From Coptis chinensis (taxonomy: Eukaryota; Streptophyta; Magnoliopsida; Ranunculales; Ranunculaceae), in assembly GCA_015680905.1 (NCBI GenBank), contig CM027384.1:80323501-80387500 (forward strand): a DNA stretch of 64,000 bases, in the 5' to 3' direction. A program made the translations under genes and the position numbers. Every line of letters begins with the position of its first letter. The first letter of the stretch is position 1. This document shows positions 11,792-22,950 of this stretch, piece after piece. Under the pieces are notes generated by a model. It saw only the letters and a program-made list of their open reading frames with translations. It was not told the DNA's origin and ran no database searches.

Positions 11792-12409
11792 ACTACCCTG
11801 CAAGCAAAACATGACCAAGTCCAAGGGGAACTTAATTAACCGTAGGAACACCGAGATGAGGACCCTTGGGCAAGCCATTGCCCATGCAAATGAGGTCATG
11901 TCAGGCTATGAGATGGCTCTAAAAGAGAAACGTCTTCGCTCTGATAAGAAGGTTGATGACCCGGAAACCTTTGAGTTATATTCTCAAGTGGTGAAGGAGG
12001 TGAAGAAGAGGTCAGCTGAAAATGTCATTCGCTTTGCTCTGAGAATACTTGATGTTTTTCAAGAGTCCTTCGATGCTGCCAGACAAGTTAAGTTTGAGGA
12101 GGCTATTGAGGCTACTGGATATGTCTCTCAGTTGGATGCTCAGGGGCGAGTGACCAACCCTTTCATCTTGCTTCCTAATCTAGACACCAGTATCTCAACT
12201 ATCTAGGAAGAACTTATGCCTGATGCCTCCTCATCCTCTGAAGAAGACACGGATGATGACATGCCTCCCGCTTTATTCCTTTCCTTTGCCGGTTCAGTTT
12301 TAGGTGAATGTTTTGTTCAGCCTTCAACCATTCCAGCTATCCAACCACACAGTCTGTTCTTGAGAGTGAAACAAGAGTTCTTGACAATGGTGCAACACTG
12401 ATGGTGAAC

Positions 12410-13372
12410 CGAAGTTTGATTCTACCCCTGCTTCATAAGTTTTTAAGTTGATGATTCTCATAAGCCATTATTTTCAAATAATTATTCTATGGATCTGTAA
12501 TATTGAGCTATATAGCTCACATACAATTTATTTACTGAGCTCTGCAGCTCTTCTATTTTATGCATGCGTACTATTTACTTACTGAGCTCTGTAGCTCTTC
12601 TAGTTTATGTATACATTAGAAGCACTTTATGTTATATGACATGTGTTACTATGCATACTCTACCCCTGATGCCCCCCAAAGTTCATTTGGAACAACAATA
12701 GGTGACCCTAGTAGGCTAAACAAGTTAAAATGAGGCATGACCAAAATCTGATCAGGATATCATGGGAGCCATTCAAGTTAACTGTAAGTAAGAGTTCGAT
12801 CGCAATAGAGTCATATGTCTTTGCGAAAGTAACTCGGTGTCATGAGCACAACACTGTGTTTAATAACGATAGGTTCTACTTATTTAAAAAATAAATAGGT
12901 TATCACCATAACAGTAGTGGGGGAGTCTTCCTCAGCGCTATCATGCCGATACTGTTCCAGGCCCATGATTTGCGTGCTAGGATCTGGATCCAACCCAGAT
13001 CTTCCCAGCAACTCTTATATTGATGTTTCGAGAGCGCGAGGAACTGACATACAGTTCAAGCTCTCAAGAACACTATCTCTTGCTCCAAGTCAAACTGGCA
13101 TACAGTTTACTGAACAATTAGTGTGGTTGAATTCCCTAAAGGCTTAACCCATCGAGGATAATCGCAGTTTGAAGGAACTGGCGTATAGTTCCAGCTGCAT
13201 GGGAATGGAAAAGGATCTGGCATACAGTTCAACTTTTCCATGCTCAGTATCATTGGTTCTAAAACAAATTGGCATACAATATTCTTGAACAGATAGTGAG
13301 AATATAATTCCCTAAAGGTTTAGTCCATTGTGGATCATAAATAAAAAACAAATGCAAGGAATAAATTCGATG
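12410..13372. other. Non-coding interior of the Tat-like element with short palindromic repeats
   Basis: Between the antisense ORF stop and the integrase remnant. It holds repeated dyads GAGCT..AGCTC near 12510-12600. Three to five degenerate copies of GAACTGRCATACAGTTC (an inverted repeat around CATA) lie between 13050 and 13290. Repeat-rich non-coding blocks 3' of pol are usual in Tat-lineage elements. No gene is apparent; the short plus-strand open frame at 12917-13147 spans this repeat block and is discounted. Confidence 0.55.
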
Positions 13373-14770
13373 TCAATGTGGAGCACTTTGTTGATGAATT
13401 TGAGAGGAGTGGACAATGCATAGAAAAGCATAGAATAACAATTTACTAATAGTACTCGCGAAGGTATTGCGCGTTCTATGGTTTAATAAGAACGTCCCTT
13501 TCAACAGTGCGTAGATAATAAAAACCAGTTCGACCAATCTTGTCGATGATGTATGGTCCTTCCCAGTTGGGCCCAAGCTTGCTGTTGGGCTCTGGGATTT
13601 CCATAAAACTAGATCTTCAGATTTGAAAGATCGAATCCGGACTCTCTTGTCGTATGATCTCTTCAGAATCTGCTGGTTAGCAGCTAAGAGAAGTGCGGCA
13701 CCTTCTCGTTTTTCATCTAGGAGATCCATTTATCTACATAACAACTCCTTATTGTCCAGAGTGTGTACAACATCTGACTTCCGAAAGTGGGAGCTACCGG
13801 TTCGAGGTATGACCGCCTCGATTCCGTAGGGTCGATGAAAATGGGGATTCACCGGGTTGGCCCGATCGGGTGTAGTTCGGTATGCCCATAGGACCTAGCT
13901 TAGGTAGTTCCTCAACCCACAAACCTTTTGCGTCGTCTAATTTACGCTTCATGTTATCCAAGATGACCCTGTTATAGGCTTCATCCTGGCCATTGCCTTG
14001 TGGGTACCTTGGAGTTAAGAATAGATGGATAATGTGAAACTCCTCACATAGTTCAGCGACTAATATAATCCTCCAGCGAACTGTTGCCCATTATCTGAGA
14101 TGATAACTTTGGGTATGCCGAACCTGCAGACAATGTTGTTCCAAATGAACTTTCTGACGACATATTCTCGAATGAAGACAAGGGGAACTGCTTCTATCCA
14201 CTTGGTGAAGTAATCCATCACAACTAGTAGGAATCAGACATTGCTAGGAGCAGGTGGTAGAGGTCATACAATATCAGTTCCCCATTGTGCAAATGGCAAT
14301 GGACTGGCCAATGGGTGTAGTTCTGTTGCTGGAGCATGGATTAGCGGAGCATATCGTTAACATTTTTCACATTTGTGGGCAAAAACCTGTGCATCCTTTT
14401 GCATATAAGGCCAAAAGTATCCTTTTCTTAGGATCTTGAGAGCTAGTATTCTGCCCCCAGCATGGTTGCCACAAATTCCTTCATAAACTTCTCGCATAAC
14501 CTGTTCAGTGAGGTGTGGGGAGAGACATCTGAGATGAGGTACCATAAAGGATTTCTTGTACAGATCATCTCCAACGAGGGTGAATCTTTGTATCTTTGCA
14601 AGCAGACGCCTTGCTACATTATTATCCTCAGGGAGTGTTCCATCTTTGAGGTAGGACTTATATAGATCTATCCAACTTGGAGTAATGGCTGGAACAACAC
14701 AAACCGTTGTAATTGGGATCTGAATGCTAGATTTCTCCTGGAAATCTATAGGGATGGAACGTGACTCACT
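13373..14770 (-). pseudogene. Ty3/gypsy integrase remnant (with end of RNase H linker)
   Basis: Minus-strand translation gives, in order: the pre-integrase linker (PSWIDLYKSYLKDGTLPEDN, about 14690); the H2C2 zinc-binding domain with CGNHAGG...FWPYMQKDA...C-EKC (14545-14357); core fragments WGTDIV, DYFTKWIEAVPL and IPKVIISDNGQQF; then AYRTTPDRANP, YGIEAVIP and a C-terminal LDEKREGA...YDKRVR segment (to about 13600). The core catalytic aspartates are visible, but stops and frameshifts interrupt it (for example in the segment after the second D). It is clearly dead. Together with the gag start at 16433 it sets the minus orientation. Confidence 0.88.
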
Positions 14771-15956
14771 TTAAAGGAGGTAGGCATTTCCCAAGAGATT
14801 GTTGAGCAATAAGGGAACAATGCTGAATATGATAGTCAAAATGAGCTAGTAAACATTGCCCAAGAGAATGTTGAGCAAGTGGGGAACAGATGCTCAAGTT
14901 GTAAGCATGATGAGAATACCGGTAAAAATGGTACTGAGAACCAGGGGAACAACGATGAAGAGGGTATTTAGGACGAAGCCCACAACACTACATTTTAGGA
15001 CCACAAGAGAACTAGATGATTGCAAGTTGCTGATATACGAGACAATTTAGGATGCCAATTACTACTTTTGAACTTCAGCAAACTATAAGATGAGCTGTGA
15101 AAATCATAAGTAAAAACCAAAAGGGTTTTTTAGACTTTGGTACCACTTTTTAGACCGATATTAGAAAATAGTACCACTTTTTTTTCATGACCGTCAGTTG
15201 ACCGAGTTGACTACGGTCAAACTGATAGTATTTTCAATATGGCGACATTACCCCTCCCGTGCCTCTCACGTGTTTTATATAATTAGGTTTTGGCACCACT
15301 TTTTAAGTTGTCCTAGACACTACATGTTACAATCTTAGTGGTTGCGTGATGTACTGTAATCTTGGCTGTTATTTTGTTTTTTCGTTGATCCCGATGAATT
15401 AAGGGACATAATATCGGTTTTTTTGAAATATGGTTCAAAATTTGGTTGCAATGCTTCCATCCACGCCACTCGATCTTCCCTAGCTTCTGCTTAAAATAAC
15501 ACACAGCAGTGGAGCTAAAATCTAGGGTTTCTCCTACTTCGACTGCAATGGGGAAAGGAATCAGAGGTTTCGATAAGAGAAAGAACAAGACACACACAAT
15601 GTGTGTTCGATCTGGACGTAGAAGTTTCCATCTACAAAAGAGTCGTTGTTCTGCTTGTGCTTACCCAGCTAGTCGCATCATAAAATATAACTGGAGTGTG
15701 AAAGCTATTCGAAGGAAGACAACTGGAACTGGAAGGATGCAGTATCTTCGTCGACGGTTTCTTACTACAACGGCTGCAACGCCGATGGTTACAAGATGAT
15801 GAAGTACATGATGAACATTCTACCTTATGAAATTTCATATTTTCATCCACTCAAATTCGAACAACCTCTTCGTGACGTCTTCTTTCAAACAAATACGAAA
15901 GACATTTTTTCTTTCTTCTTCCATAATCCATACATTACTGAAAATCCATTATCCTC
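14771..15956 (+). repeat. Repeat fragment carrying an eL37 copy (copy 1; inverted copy at 25955-27186)
   Basis: This block matches 25955-27186 in inverse orientation with high similarity, from TTAAAGGAGGTAGGCATTTC to CATTATCCTC. It contains an N/Q/E-rich degraded ORF (14830-15075) and a terminus-like segment GACTTTGGTACCACTTTTTAGACCGATATTAG (15135-15185). It also has a second inverted version of the GGTACCAC motif near 15290, then a ribosomal protein eL37 copy and its 3' flank. It sits where protease and RT of the Tat element should be, so its arrival came with loss of host-element sequence. The transposon class is unresolved; it could be a MULE-like carrier. Confidence 0.7.
15548..15799 (+). 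pseudogene. Captured ribosomal protein eL37 copy (C-terminally altered)
   Basis: The 83-codon frame starts MGKG and contains the eL37 hallmarks [54 protein letters not shown]. Two of the four zinc-ligand cysteine positions are visible as CSAC; in the other pair CVRS has lost its second cysteine. After YLR the normal tail is replaced by an unrelated ending ([11 protein letters not shown]). No intron interrupts it, unlike typical plant RPL37 genes, so it probably came from a spliced RNA. It has about 50 bp of leader in common with the second copy. Ribosomal function is unlikely with a lost zinc ligand and foreign C-terminus. Confidence 0.85.
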
Positions 15957-16433
15957 TGAGGCTATTCCTAAGTCCTTATCTGAGTTGCTGTATTCTGACT
16001 TAAATAGCTTGCGCCGAACTGGGTCCCCACGCCTTGGGTTCCTAGCACGACCACCTTCCGGAGGGTCGTCATCATCGAGATCGATGAGTGGCTCCTTCCT
16101 TATGTCGGACTGATATAAGTGCCTTAGCAGCTGTAATTCTGGCTTAAGGTTGCTCCTTTGTTGTTCCAGAGCCTACACTGCCTGACTTGCCAGAACAGAC
16201 TCTGGGTTGGTGAGGACAGCATTCTCGCCATTTTGATGTTCCTCCTGAGTGTTATTCCTGGGACCTGCTCCGGGAACAATTGGTTCATCGGTGTTGGTCA
16301 TAGGTCCTTGGGAGGGATCATTCGCATCTTGGCGACCGACATTCTCACCCCCTTCAAGCATCTCGTGCACTTTTTCTCTGATGGCGATGTTGCGCGTGGT
16401 AGCGCTACCCTTTCTTTTTTTTGCTCCTGTCAT
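15957..16433 (-). pseudogene. Gag N-terminal part of the Tat-like element
   Basis: The minus-strand ATG at 16433 opens MTGAKKRKGSATTRN, about 85 codons of charged, disordered-type sequence (EMLEGGENVGRQD...). A stop near 16173 is followed by a frame rich in R/D/P (DDDPPEGGRARNPRRGD) that runs to the junction with the inserted repeat. The start lies 86 bp from the right LTR, the normal place for gag in plant Ty3 elements. The zinc knuckle is absent because the rest is deleted. Confidence 0.65.
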
Positions 16434-16495
16434 CACAACAGTAAGAGTTTTTAGAATAAATTAATCGTTTGAAACGAATATTTACCTGCTTCGGT

Positions 16496-16518
16496 CCCCA
16501 CAGACGGTGCCAAAAGAT
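16496..16518 (-). other. Primer-binding-like site of the Tat element
   Basis: Read on the minus strand, directly after the LTR end ACA comes TCTTTTGGCACCGTCTGTGGGGACC. A TTTGGCRCCGTCTGTGGGGA sequence next to the 5' LTR is common in plant Ty3/gypsy elements as a tRNA primer site. I do not assign the tRNA. Confidence 0.6.
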
Positions 16519-17069
16519 GTTTCTATTAGAGAATCAAACCCTATTTTGCGTAGTTCCTAAGAGCGAATCCCTCTAGTTTATATAGGAAGGGTGACGAGAG
16601 TCCTAGGGTTTAGGGATGTCCTCACTGCTTGTGAGTTCCCTTCCATCTTTGGACTCTGCCTTCCTATTAGGATTCATCTTTTTATGGAAGTCTGAATCTA
16701 GACCATATATTATGGGAGGTAAGTTTCCTTGTTGATCATAATGTCCTATCGTGTATGGGAAGATTATATCTAAAAGGTAACTCTTAAGATATGTCATCAT
16801 GATTCCTTCCTAATCATCAAAGATCGCCATCTTTAGTTTCCTTCTGTGCAGGAACTGTCTATATTATTTCCTAACGACTGGGGTAACTGTTATGTTTGAA
16901 GGCGGTCAGTCATGTACCTGGCACATGTCCACTAAACACTCATGTTAAGCACAAGATTACTTATTTACAAAACTGATCTGATGGTCCTCGTCTCATTCTG
17001 GACATCTATAGTCTTAGGTTATTTCCTATACACGTGTCATCTGTTCAGTGATGGAAAATCCCCCCTACA
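16519..17069 (-). repeat. 5' LTR of the Tat-like element
   Basis: 551 bp partner of 1830-2373. On the minus strand it starts TGTAGGGGGGATTTTCC at 17069 and ends ...TAGAAACA at 16519. A TATATAAACTAG TATA-like stretch (plus-strand GTTTATATAGG, about 16577) could serve the minus-strand promoter. Confidence 0.85.
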
Positions 17070-17286
17070 TTCCTCATTTTCCATTTTCATTTCTCATATA
17101 TTTCTATTCTTCATTGAATAACTCATCTCTCACATCAATTATATTTTCCATTTGTAGTCGTTTTTGTTCATAGCTCACATGAATTAAAAATAAATTAATT
17201 AATAAATAAAAAAAATTAATTAAAAAAATAGTGTTTTCTTTTTGTTTGGTTGTGCTTATATCTTCATCAGTCATCTACAAAAATCC

Positions 17287-17376
<90 letters not shown>

Positions 17377-17884
17377 TCATTTCAACAATAATTGGTAAAC
17401 TAACCCATCATTTAGTTTAGTTACACTAGAAGTTGTACAAAAAATGATATGATGATTGTGGAATAAGTGCTCCAGAAGAACTTGAAAGTGAACTTGTATT
17501 TTTTTTAATACATTTTGTGTAAAGTTTTTCTTGAATGTAATATATGAATATGGTCATTACGTTCATATAATATCTAACCACCTTACATGATTTTTTGTAC
17601 TAAACTGGTGGTGATTGATTACTTTTATTTATTTATTTTTTTGGCATATTAATTAAATTATCTTATAAGTTGTAATTTGTTGATCTGCGGATCGAAGTTA
17701 CAAACCTGTTGGTGATTATTTTATTTCAATATTTTTAAAAAATTAAAAAGTTTCTCTAAATTTTAATTTGTTTATTTTTTAGTGAGTTACTAAGGAATTC
17801 GTTTGTTATGTATATATGATATTTGTTGAATGTTGAGCTCGTGTTGTTTTAGTATACTTTTTTAATAAGTTTTTCTTGGATGTA

Positions 17885-17954
<70 letters not shown>

Positions 17955-17999
17955 TTACTTTCGAAACATATATCAGCTACTTTTTGAGAGGTGGACATT
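17070..17999. other. AT-rich intergenic with two (TA)n microsatellites
   Basis: No gene seen. It contains uninterrupted (TA)n at about 17290-17374 and again at about 17887-17951, both around 65-85 bp, in otherwise T-rich sequence. Confidence 0.8.
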
Positions 18000-18112
18000 A
18001 TCAAATAGAATGTTGAGCAAGAGGTGAAGAATGTTGGCAATGGTAGTTAAAATGGGGTCACATTGCCCTACAGAATGTTAAGCAAGAGGGGAACAATGCT
18101 GAAAATGGTTAG
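18000..18112 (+). repeat. Third copy of the N/Q/E-rich repeat segment
   Basis: AGAATGTTGAGCAAGAGG...GGGGAACAATGCTG is a diverged relative of the segments at about 14800-14900 and 27090-27170. It indicates another remnant of the same element family. Confidence 0.55.
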
Positions 18113-18291
18113 TGCCAATACATGCTTCTGTAGTTGACAATTATAAATATTTTGGTAGGTTTACCAGATGGTCCGTTTGATCAACCGTCAACTGGGACTC
18201 ATCAATTGGAAGATGTGGAGATTTATGTCGTCGTTAGAAGATTTTCTCAATGAAGATTTCATTTGATGGAATAATAAGCTACACTGACACC

Positions 18292-18890
18292 GACTATTAG
18301 CAACTGGTGTGGTTATTTGAAATACAAATTCCCCTTGGAAGATATTTACTTATGAAGAATTATGTTTTTCACATAACAGTTCATCTTATGGTTTTTTGGA
18401 ATTTCCAAAGTTTTTATAGTGACTTTATTATGTTTGGGAATCGAAATAATGTCATTTCGTAATTTTGAAACTGACAGGTTCATATGTAGTGACTATCAGC
18501 AACTAGTGGTTATTTGAAATACAAGTTCCCCTTAGAAAATATTTACTTATGAGGAATTATGTTTTTCACATAACAGTTCATCTTATGGTTTTTTGGGATT
18601 TCCAAAGTTTTTATAGTGGCTTTATATGTTTGGAAATCAAAGTAATGTCATTTCATAATTTTGAAACTGACAGGTTCACATGTAGTGACTATCAGCAACT
18701 GGTGGTTATTTGAAATACAAGTTCCCCTTAGAAAAGATATTTACTTATGAAGACTTATGTTTTTCACATCACAGTTCATCTTATAGTTTTCTAGGATTTT
18801 CAAAGTTCTTATAATGACTTTATATGTTTGAGAATCGAAATAATTTCATTTTGTACTTTTGAAACTGACAGGTTCACATGTCTTAACTAT
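18292..18890 (+). repeat. Tandem repeat, ~196 bp unit, three copies
   Basis: Units start at GACTAT(T/C)AGCAACT near 18292, 18491 and 18687, with a partial fourth at 18885. Each carries GGTTATTTGAAATACAA, TTTTTCACATAACAGTTCATC and GAAACTGACAGGTTCA. The TTCACA...GTTCATCTTATGG stretch resembles a segment of the eL37-bearing repeat (about 26765), suggesting a common origin. There is no coding potential. Confidence 0.85.
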
Positions 18891-19499
18891 CTGCAATAGT
18901 TAAGTTTCCCATATGGAATTTTCTGAGTTTGTTTTTTAATTTTAACAGAGTTGATGTTCTCTACAACATTTAGTCATAAAAGATCAGAGACACTATGCTA
19001 AAATCAGATGCACTATGATTAATAGCAAAACAATAATTTAAAAGATGATAACAACAAACACTTAAGGTGTGTTTGTTAACTGGCAAATGATGGTGGCTAA
19101 TTGTATTTTCCCACTAGAAGTACCATTTGCCAGTGTTTGGGTGTATTTAAGGGCCCTGGCAAACATTATTTGAAATTAGCCAGCAAATCAAATTATCCCA
19201 CTAGAAGTGGGAAAATAGAAAACACCTCCCCCCAAAGTTGAATTAGTCACCCGGTATTTTCCCACTTTGGTAGGAAAATAGAAACAACTCTCTCTCTCAA
19301 TCTCTCTTCTCTCTTTCTCACTGCTGCCTATCAACAACTTGCTCGCTCCACCTCCAGCTCTCACCGCGCGCCATCAGGTAAGTTTTGGTTTTAATTTCGT
19401 TTTTTGGGTTTTAATTTAGTTTGGTTTCGTTGTTTGGTGGCACCCGCTATTAAATACCCTCAGTCATTCGATAATCATTTTAGTACTGCTGTAACAGAC

Positions 19500-20190
19500 A
19501 CTCTTAATTTGAAAATAGTTTCCAATGATATTTTAGCTCCTTCCATACTTTTGACCGAATGAAAATGAGGCCTTTAATTGTATAATCATCTCCTTCAAAG
19601 ATGAAGGTTATCCTCAATATACCAATTCCTACGCTAAAGGACAATCGGTCATTACCCATACAATGGGAAAGGAATATGCTCCAGTCTACTCCCATCTGTG
19701 GAGAGCTCTCAAGAACAAAGAAGTTAGTGAACCCTTCACATGACAAACCCAAACCACTCGAGACTAACGAAAAGAAATAAGACCAAATATGCCACGAGAA
19801 AGGAAGATGGATGATAGTATAGCTAACCGACTCCTCATCCGAAGTACATTTGAATACAAATTGACAATAGGTTTCCTCACAATAGTGATATGTAACAATG
19901 TTAAAATCTTAATTTTGTATCATGCGGGGACAAATAGACTCCCCTAACTCCAAATATAACTAAAAGAAAAATCTGGAATAGAATTAGGATGAAAATTATC
20001 GAGGACTTTGAGGCGAGAATAGAAGACATAGTAGAATCACCAAGAAGCTAAGATAATCTCTCTTTATTTCCCAATTGTCCAAACCGGTTGATCTTTGGTG
20101 GTTGATCGGAAAAAGAATAGAGTCTAGAAACAAAGTACGGGTAACAAGACTTGAAGTATCCCTATCTGACATGGCACAAATGCACAATGA
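19500..20190 (-). pseudogene. Possible LINE 3'-region fragment within the Harbinger leader intron
   Basis: Minus-strand frames include LPFSWHIWSYFF and KVWKELKYHWKLF, patterns reminiscent of the zinc-binding region after plant LINE reverse transcriptase, interrupted by stops. It is too decayed to be certain. It lies wholly within the transposon's putative leader intron. Confidence 0.3.
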
Positions 20191-20376
20191 ATACCCAAAT
20201 CTTTGTTGTAATTATTTTTAGAATGGTTCATTGTTATTGCTTTGTTGGTTGAATACATTAGATGTATGGATTGTTGTTCATGCATGTATGTTTGTATCAA
20301 TTTGTTTGTTTCGTTAATTGAGTACATGAATTTGTATACTTCATTATTTATTTTTTTCTTTTTGAGATATTGTAGA

Positions 20377-21671
20377 ATGATTACCGAACGCCAGCGTAGG
20401 TTAGTGGCATTTCTACTTATAGTTATAAGTGCATATATGATGATGACATGGTGGTATAAGAGAATGTATATGGGGAGGTATAGGCCTAGGCGTAGGGCTC
20501 CCCCCCGCTCTTATTAGAGGTCCTCGTAGGAATTGGGATCAAGTGCGGAGAACTGTATTGGGTAGGATGTATACTAGCACTGACAGATTCTGCCACGAGC
20601 AATTAAGGATGAGACGATCAATGTTTCGTCGCTTGTGCACTCGTTTGCATGGTCATGGTCTACGTGAAAGCAGACATGTTACATTGGAAGAGCAAGTTGC
20701 CCTATTTCTCAACACTGTTGGGCATGATATGCGTAATCGGAATGAAATATTTCAATTCTTCCGTTCAGGAGAAACAGTTCACCGTTATTTCCATCTTGTG
20801 TTGGATGCAATCCTTTGTTTATTCATAGAGTTAGTAACAAATGCTACCGCTGATAACTCTCCTCGCGAGTGTACCAACACACATCATTGGCATTATTATT
20901 TCAAGGTCAGTCAACTTTTTAGAAAATGGATAGGATCATTCTGATTTCAATGTTTAATAGTTTAATAAATATTTATGAATTTTTTTATGTTAGGATGCTG
21001 TGGGTGCGGTTGATGGTACACAATTTCCAATCAATTTACCACTAGCACAACAGGCTAGGTATCGTGAACGTAAAAGGTGTCGCGGACCCAAAATGTGTTA
21101 GTAGCTTGCACATTTGACATGAGGTTCACATACGTGCTAGCAGGGTGGGAGGGATCGCATTAGACATGGGCGGTTGTTGAGGAGTGTTGTGGCTCGTCGG
21201 GGCATAAACTTACTGTTCCAAATGGCAAGTACTATCTTGCGGATCTTTGGATTTGCTTTAGTGCCAGGGTTCCTCATGCCTTACCGTGGTGTACGGTACC
21301 ATCTTAGAGAGATAGGTGAAGTTCAACCTCAAAATCATAAAGAACAATATAACTTTCGTCATTCATCTTTGCGTACTGTTGTTGAAAGGACAATTGGTCT
21401 CTTGAAGAAGCGATTTGCCTATCTAAGGCATGCAGTTTTCCACGATGTCAAAACACACACAAAGGTTATCCTTGCCTGCTGTGCATTGCACAACTTCTTG
21501 CGAGAAGAAGATCCTGATAATACATTGAGTGACGAGGAGCTCACTGATGATGAGGAAGAGGCTGACAACTCTCTGAATGCTCCAAATATGAATATTGATA
21601 TGCAACCAAGCATTGGGTGGACTAATTTTAGGGATGAGTTGTCAATTGCAATGTGGCAAGATAACGAGTGA
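20377..21671 (+). pseudogene. PIF/Harbinger transposase, frameshifted
   Basis: Exon 1 starts ATG 20377 (MITERQRRLVAF) just after a TTGTAG acceptor, and shifts frame in a CCCCCC run near 20500. It then runs RRTVLGRMYTSTDRFCHEQL...RRLCTRL...LEEQVALFLNTVGHD to 20905. An intron 20906-20993 (AAG|GTCAGT...TTATGTTAG) precedes DAVGAVDGTQFP, the first catalytic D. Stops near 21100 and a shift break the middle. The second D region (KYYLADL) is recognisable out of frame. The last exon keeps PYRGVRYHL, FRHSSLRTVVERTIGLLKKRF (catalytic E), CCALHNFL and an acidic tail. At least three lesions make it inactive. Confidence 0.9.
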
Positions 21672-21861
21672 TGTAATAGATATTATGATTATATGAGTGA
21701 TGTTTTTGTAGTAGACTTATGATTTTATTAGAGTGTTTTTGTAATAGACACTATTATGTTTCAACTACTTATAATGTTTTATTCACATGCAATCTTTCTT
21801 ATTTGTTACTTTGATATGTTACTATGCTATGTTCTTTGTTGGTCATTGCTTCAAACTAGGT

Positions 21862-22950
21862 ATGGATGGAAAACAGAAAAAAGTTGTGAAAACAAGATTT
21901 CCCCAAATTAGATGGTATCCCAACATGGAAGCCATCTTGGTAGAGGTGTTGTTAGAGGAGTTAGCTCTTTGGGGGCAAGAGGCGGATAATGGGTGGAGGA
22001 AAGAAAGCTTGAAGCGCATCTGGCGATGAGATCAATCTGCGACTTGGAATGAATTGTGTTTCGCACAATGTCGGTCGAGGTTGAAAACAATGAGACTTGC
22101 TTGGCAAGTTGCAAAACATGCGATTGATGCTAGTGGGTTTGGTTTGTCTTTCAACAAAGAGACCAAGAGAATTGATGCAGATGAGAATGCATGGGAGAGT
22201 TATGTAAAGGTAATAAAATAATCTCATTTTTTTTTATAGGATTTGGTTTTGGATGCCATATTAATTGGTATATTGTGGGATTTAGGCTCATCCGTTGGCA
22301 AAAACTCTCAGGCAGAAATCATTTCCTTACTATGACGAATGTTGTCTCATTTTTGGGAATGATTATGCAACTGGAGAAGGGGGCAATAGTGGGTGGGTTC
22401 GATGATGACATGGTGGATGGAGGTAAGTTGATTAGATGTAAATAGAGTTGAATTTTATGTCTCTAACTAGTTTTGAAATTAACTTTTTGTTTTAATTAAC
22501 TTCTTGTTTAGATGATTCTAGGCAAACCCAAGGAGATGGGGGTGACGATTCTGATGCTAGTGAGTCCTCAGCTTTTGGTGCTCCCTCAGATACTGGTGGG
22601 GATACTTCTCAAACTGAAAGTGGTCCTAGAAGCACTACACCTACTTCTAAGAAGACTACAAAGTCTCGATTCTTTGAGGATATACCTGAACCCCCTTCGT
22701 TTAAGGTGTTAATCGGCGGTGGCAAAATTGCCGAGGCCCTCAAACCGTGAAACCACAAGAAGAAGAAGTAGACCAAATAGATTTGTTGAAGGATGCTTTG
22801 CAGTCTCTTCCTGATATGAATCCTGAGCTTTTCTTAAGGTCGCTTGACTTGCTGGTCGAGAATGATAGGCTTATTAAGGTCTTCTTGGGCCTTAAAGAGG
22901 ATATCAAGGCTTCATGGTTGTTTAGGAGGCTAGAACAAGCTGGACGTTGA
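21862..22950 (+). pseudogene. Harbinger ORF1: Myb/SANT-like DNA-binding protein, broken
   Basis: MDGKQKKVVKTRFPQIRWYPNMEAIL opens a Myb/SANT-like domain with a stop at about 22029 after a shift. It continues AWQVAKHAID...SYVK. Exon-like blocks are 21862-22209, 22286-22422 (HPLAKTLRQKSFPYYDECCLIFG) and 22512-22950 (S/T-rich linker, then EEVDQIDLLKDALQ...FLGLKEDIKASWLFRRLEQ). The Myb/SANT partner normally helps the transposase bind DNA. Reading-frame breaks at about 22029 and 22748 make it nonfunctional. Intron borders are GT/AG by eye. Confidence 0.85.

Larger units (their letters stand above)
2852..12206 (+). pseudogene. Antisense extra ORF of the Tat-like element (gypsy-type transposon protein family)
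   Basis: The plus strand encodes a protein antisense to gag-pol. The first part (2852-3264) has a pattern I associate with the Pfam family 'Putative gypsy type transposon': PLHPLQRECLIHFNLALGQ, then a conserved R..F...L-type segment and later WVFGYFYEVRHI. Intron-like borders occur at 3265/3340 and 7841/7915 (CCAAG|GTAAGACT...TTCTCCAG). Two LTR blocks split the frame after 3767 and 8215. It resumes at 11797-12206 with a charged, probably coiled-coil C-terminal part (KEVKKRSAENVIRFALRI...) ending in TAG. Stop codons (for example near 3421 and 3529) show that it is dead. The function of this protein family is unknown. Confidence 0.65.
1830..17069 (-). mobile_element. Decayed Ty3/gypsy retrotransposon, Tat-like, with nested insertions
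   Basis: Two related ~545-551 bp repeats (1830-2373 and 16519-17069) bracket the region. Read on the minus strand they begin TGTAGGGGGG (CGTAGGGGG in the low-coordinate copy) and end in ACA. A primer-binding-like TTGGCACCGTCTGTGGGGA follows the right LTR, and a purine-rich GGCAGAGGGGGC lies beside the left LTR. Minus-strand gag start and integrase remnants fix the orientation. An antisense ORF between pol and the 3' LTR, as here, is a known trait of Tat-lineage elements. Protease, RT and most of RNase H are missing. Two LTR insertions and one repeat fragment are nested inside. No matching 5 bp target duplication survives at the outer borders. Confidence 0.82.

Noticed and set aside
1825-17074. 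Target-site duplication for the Tat element
   Set aside because: The flanks TCATT and TTCCT do not match, so no TSD is claimed.
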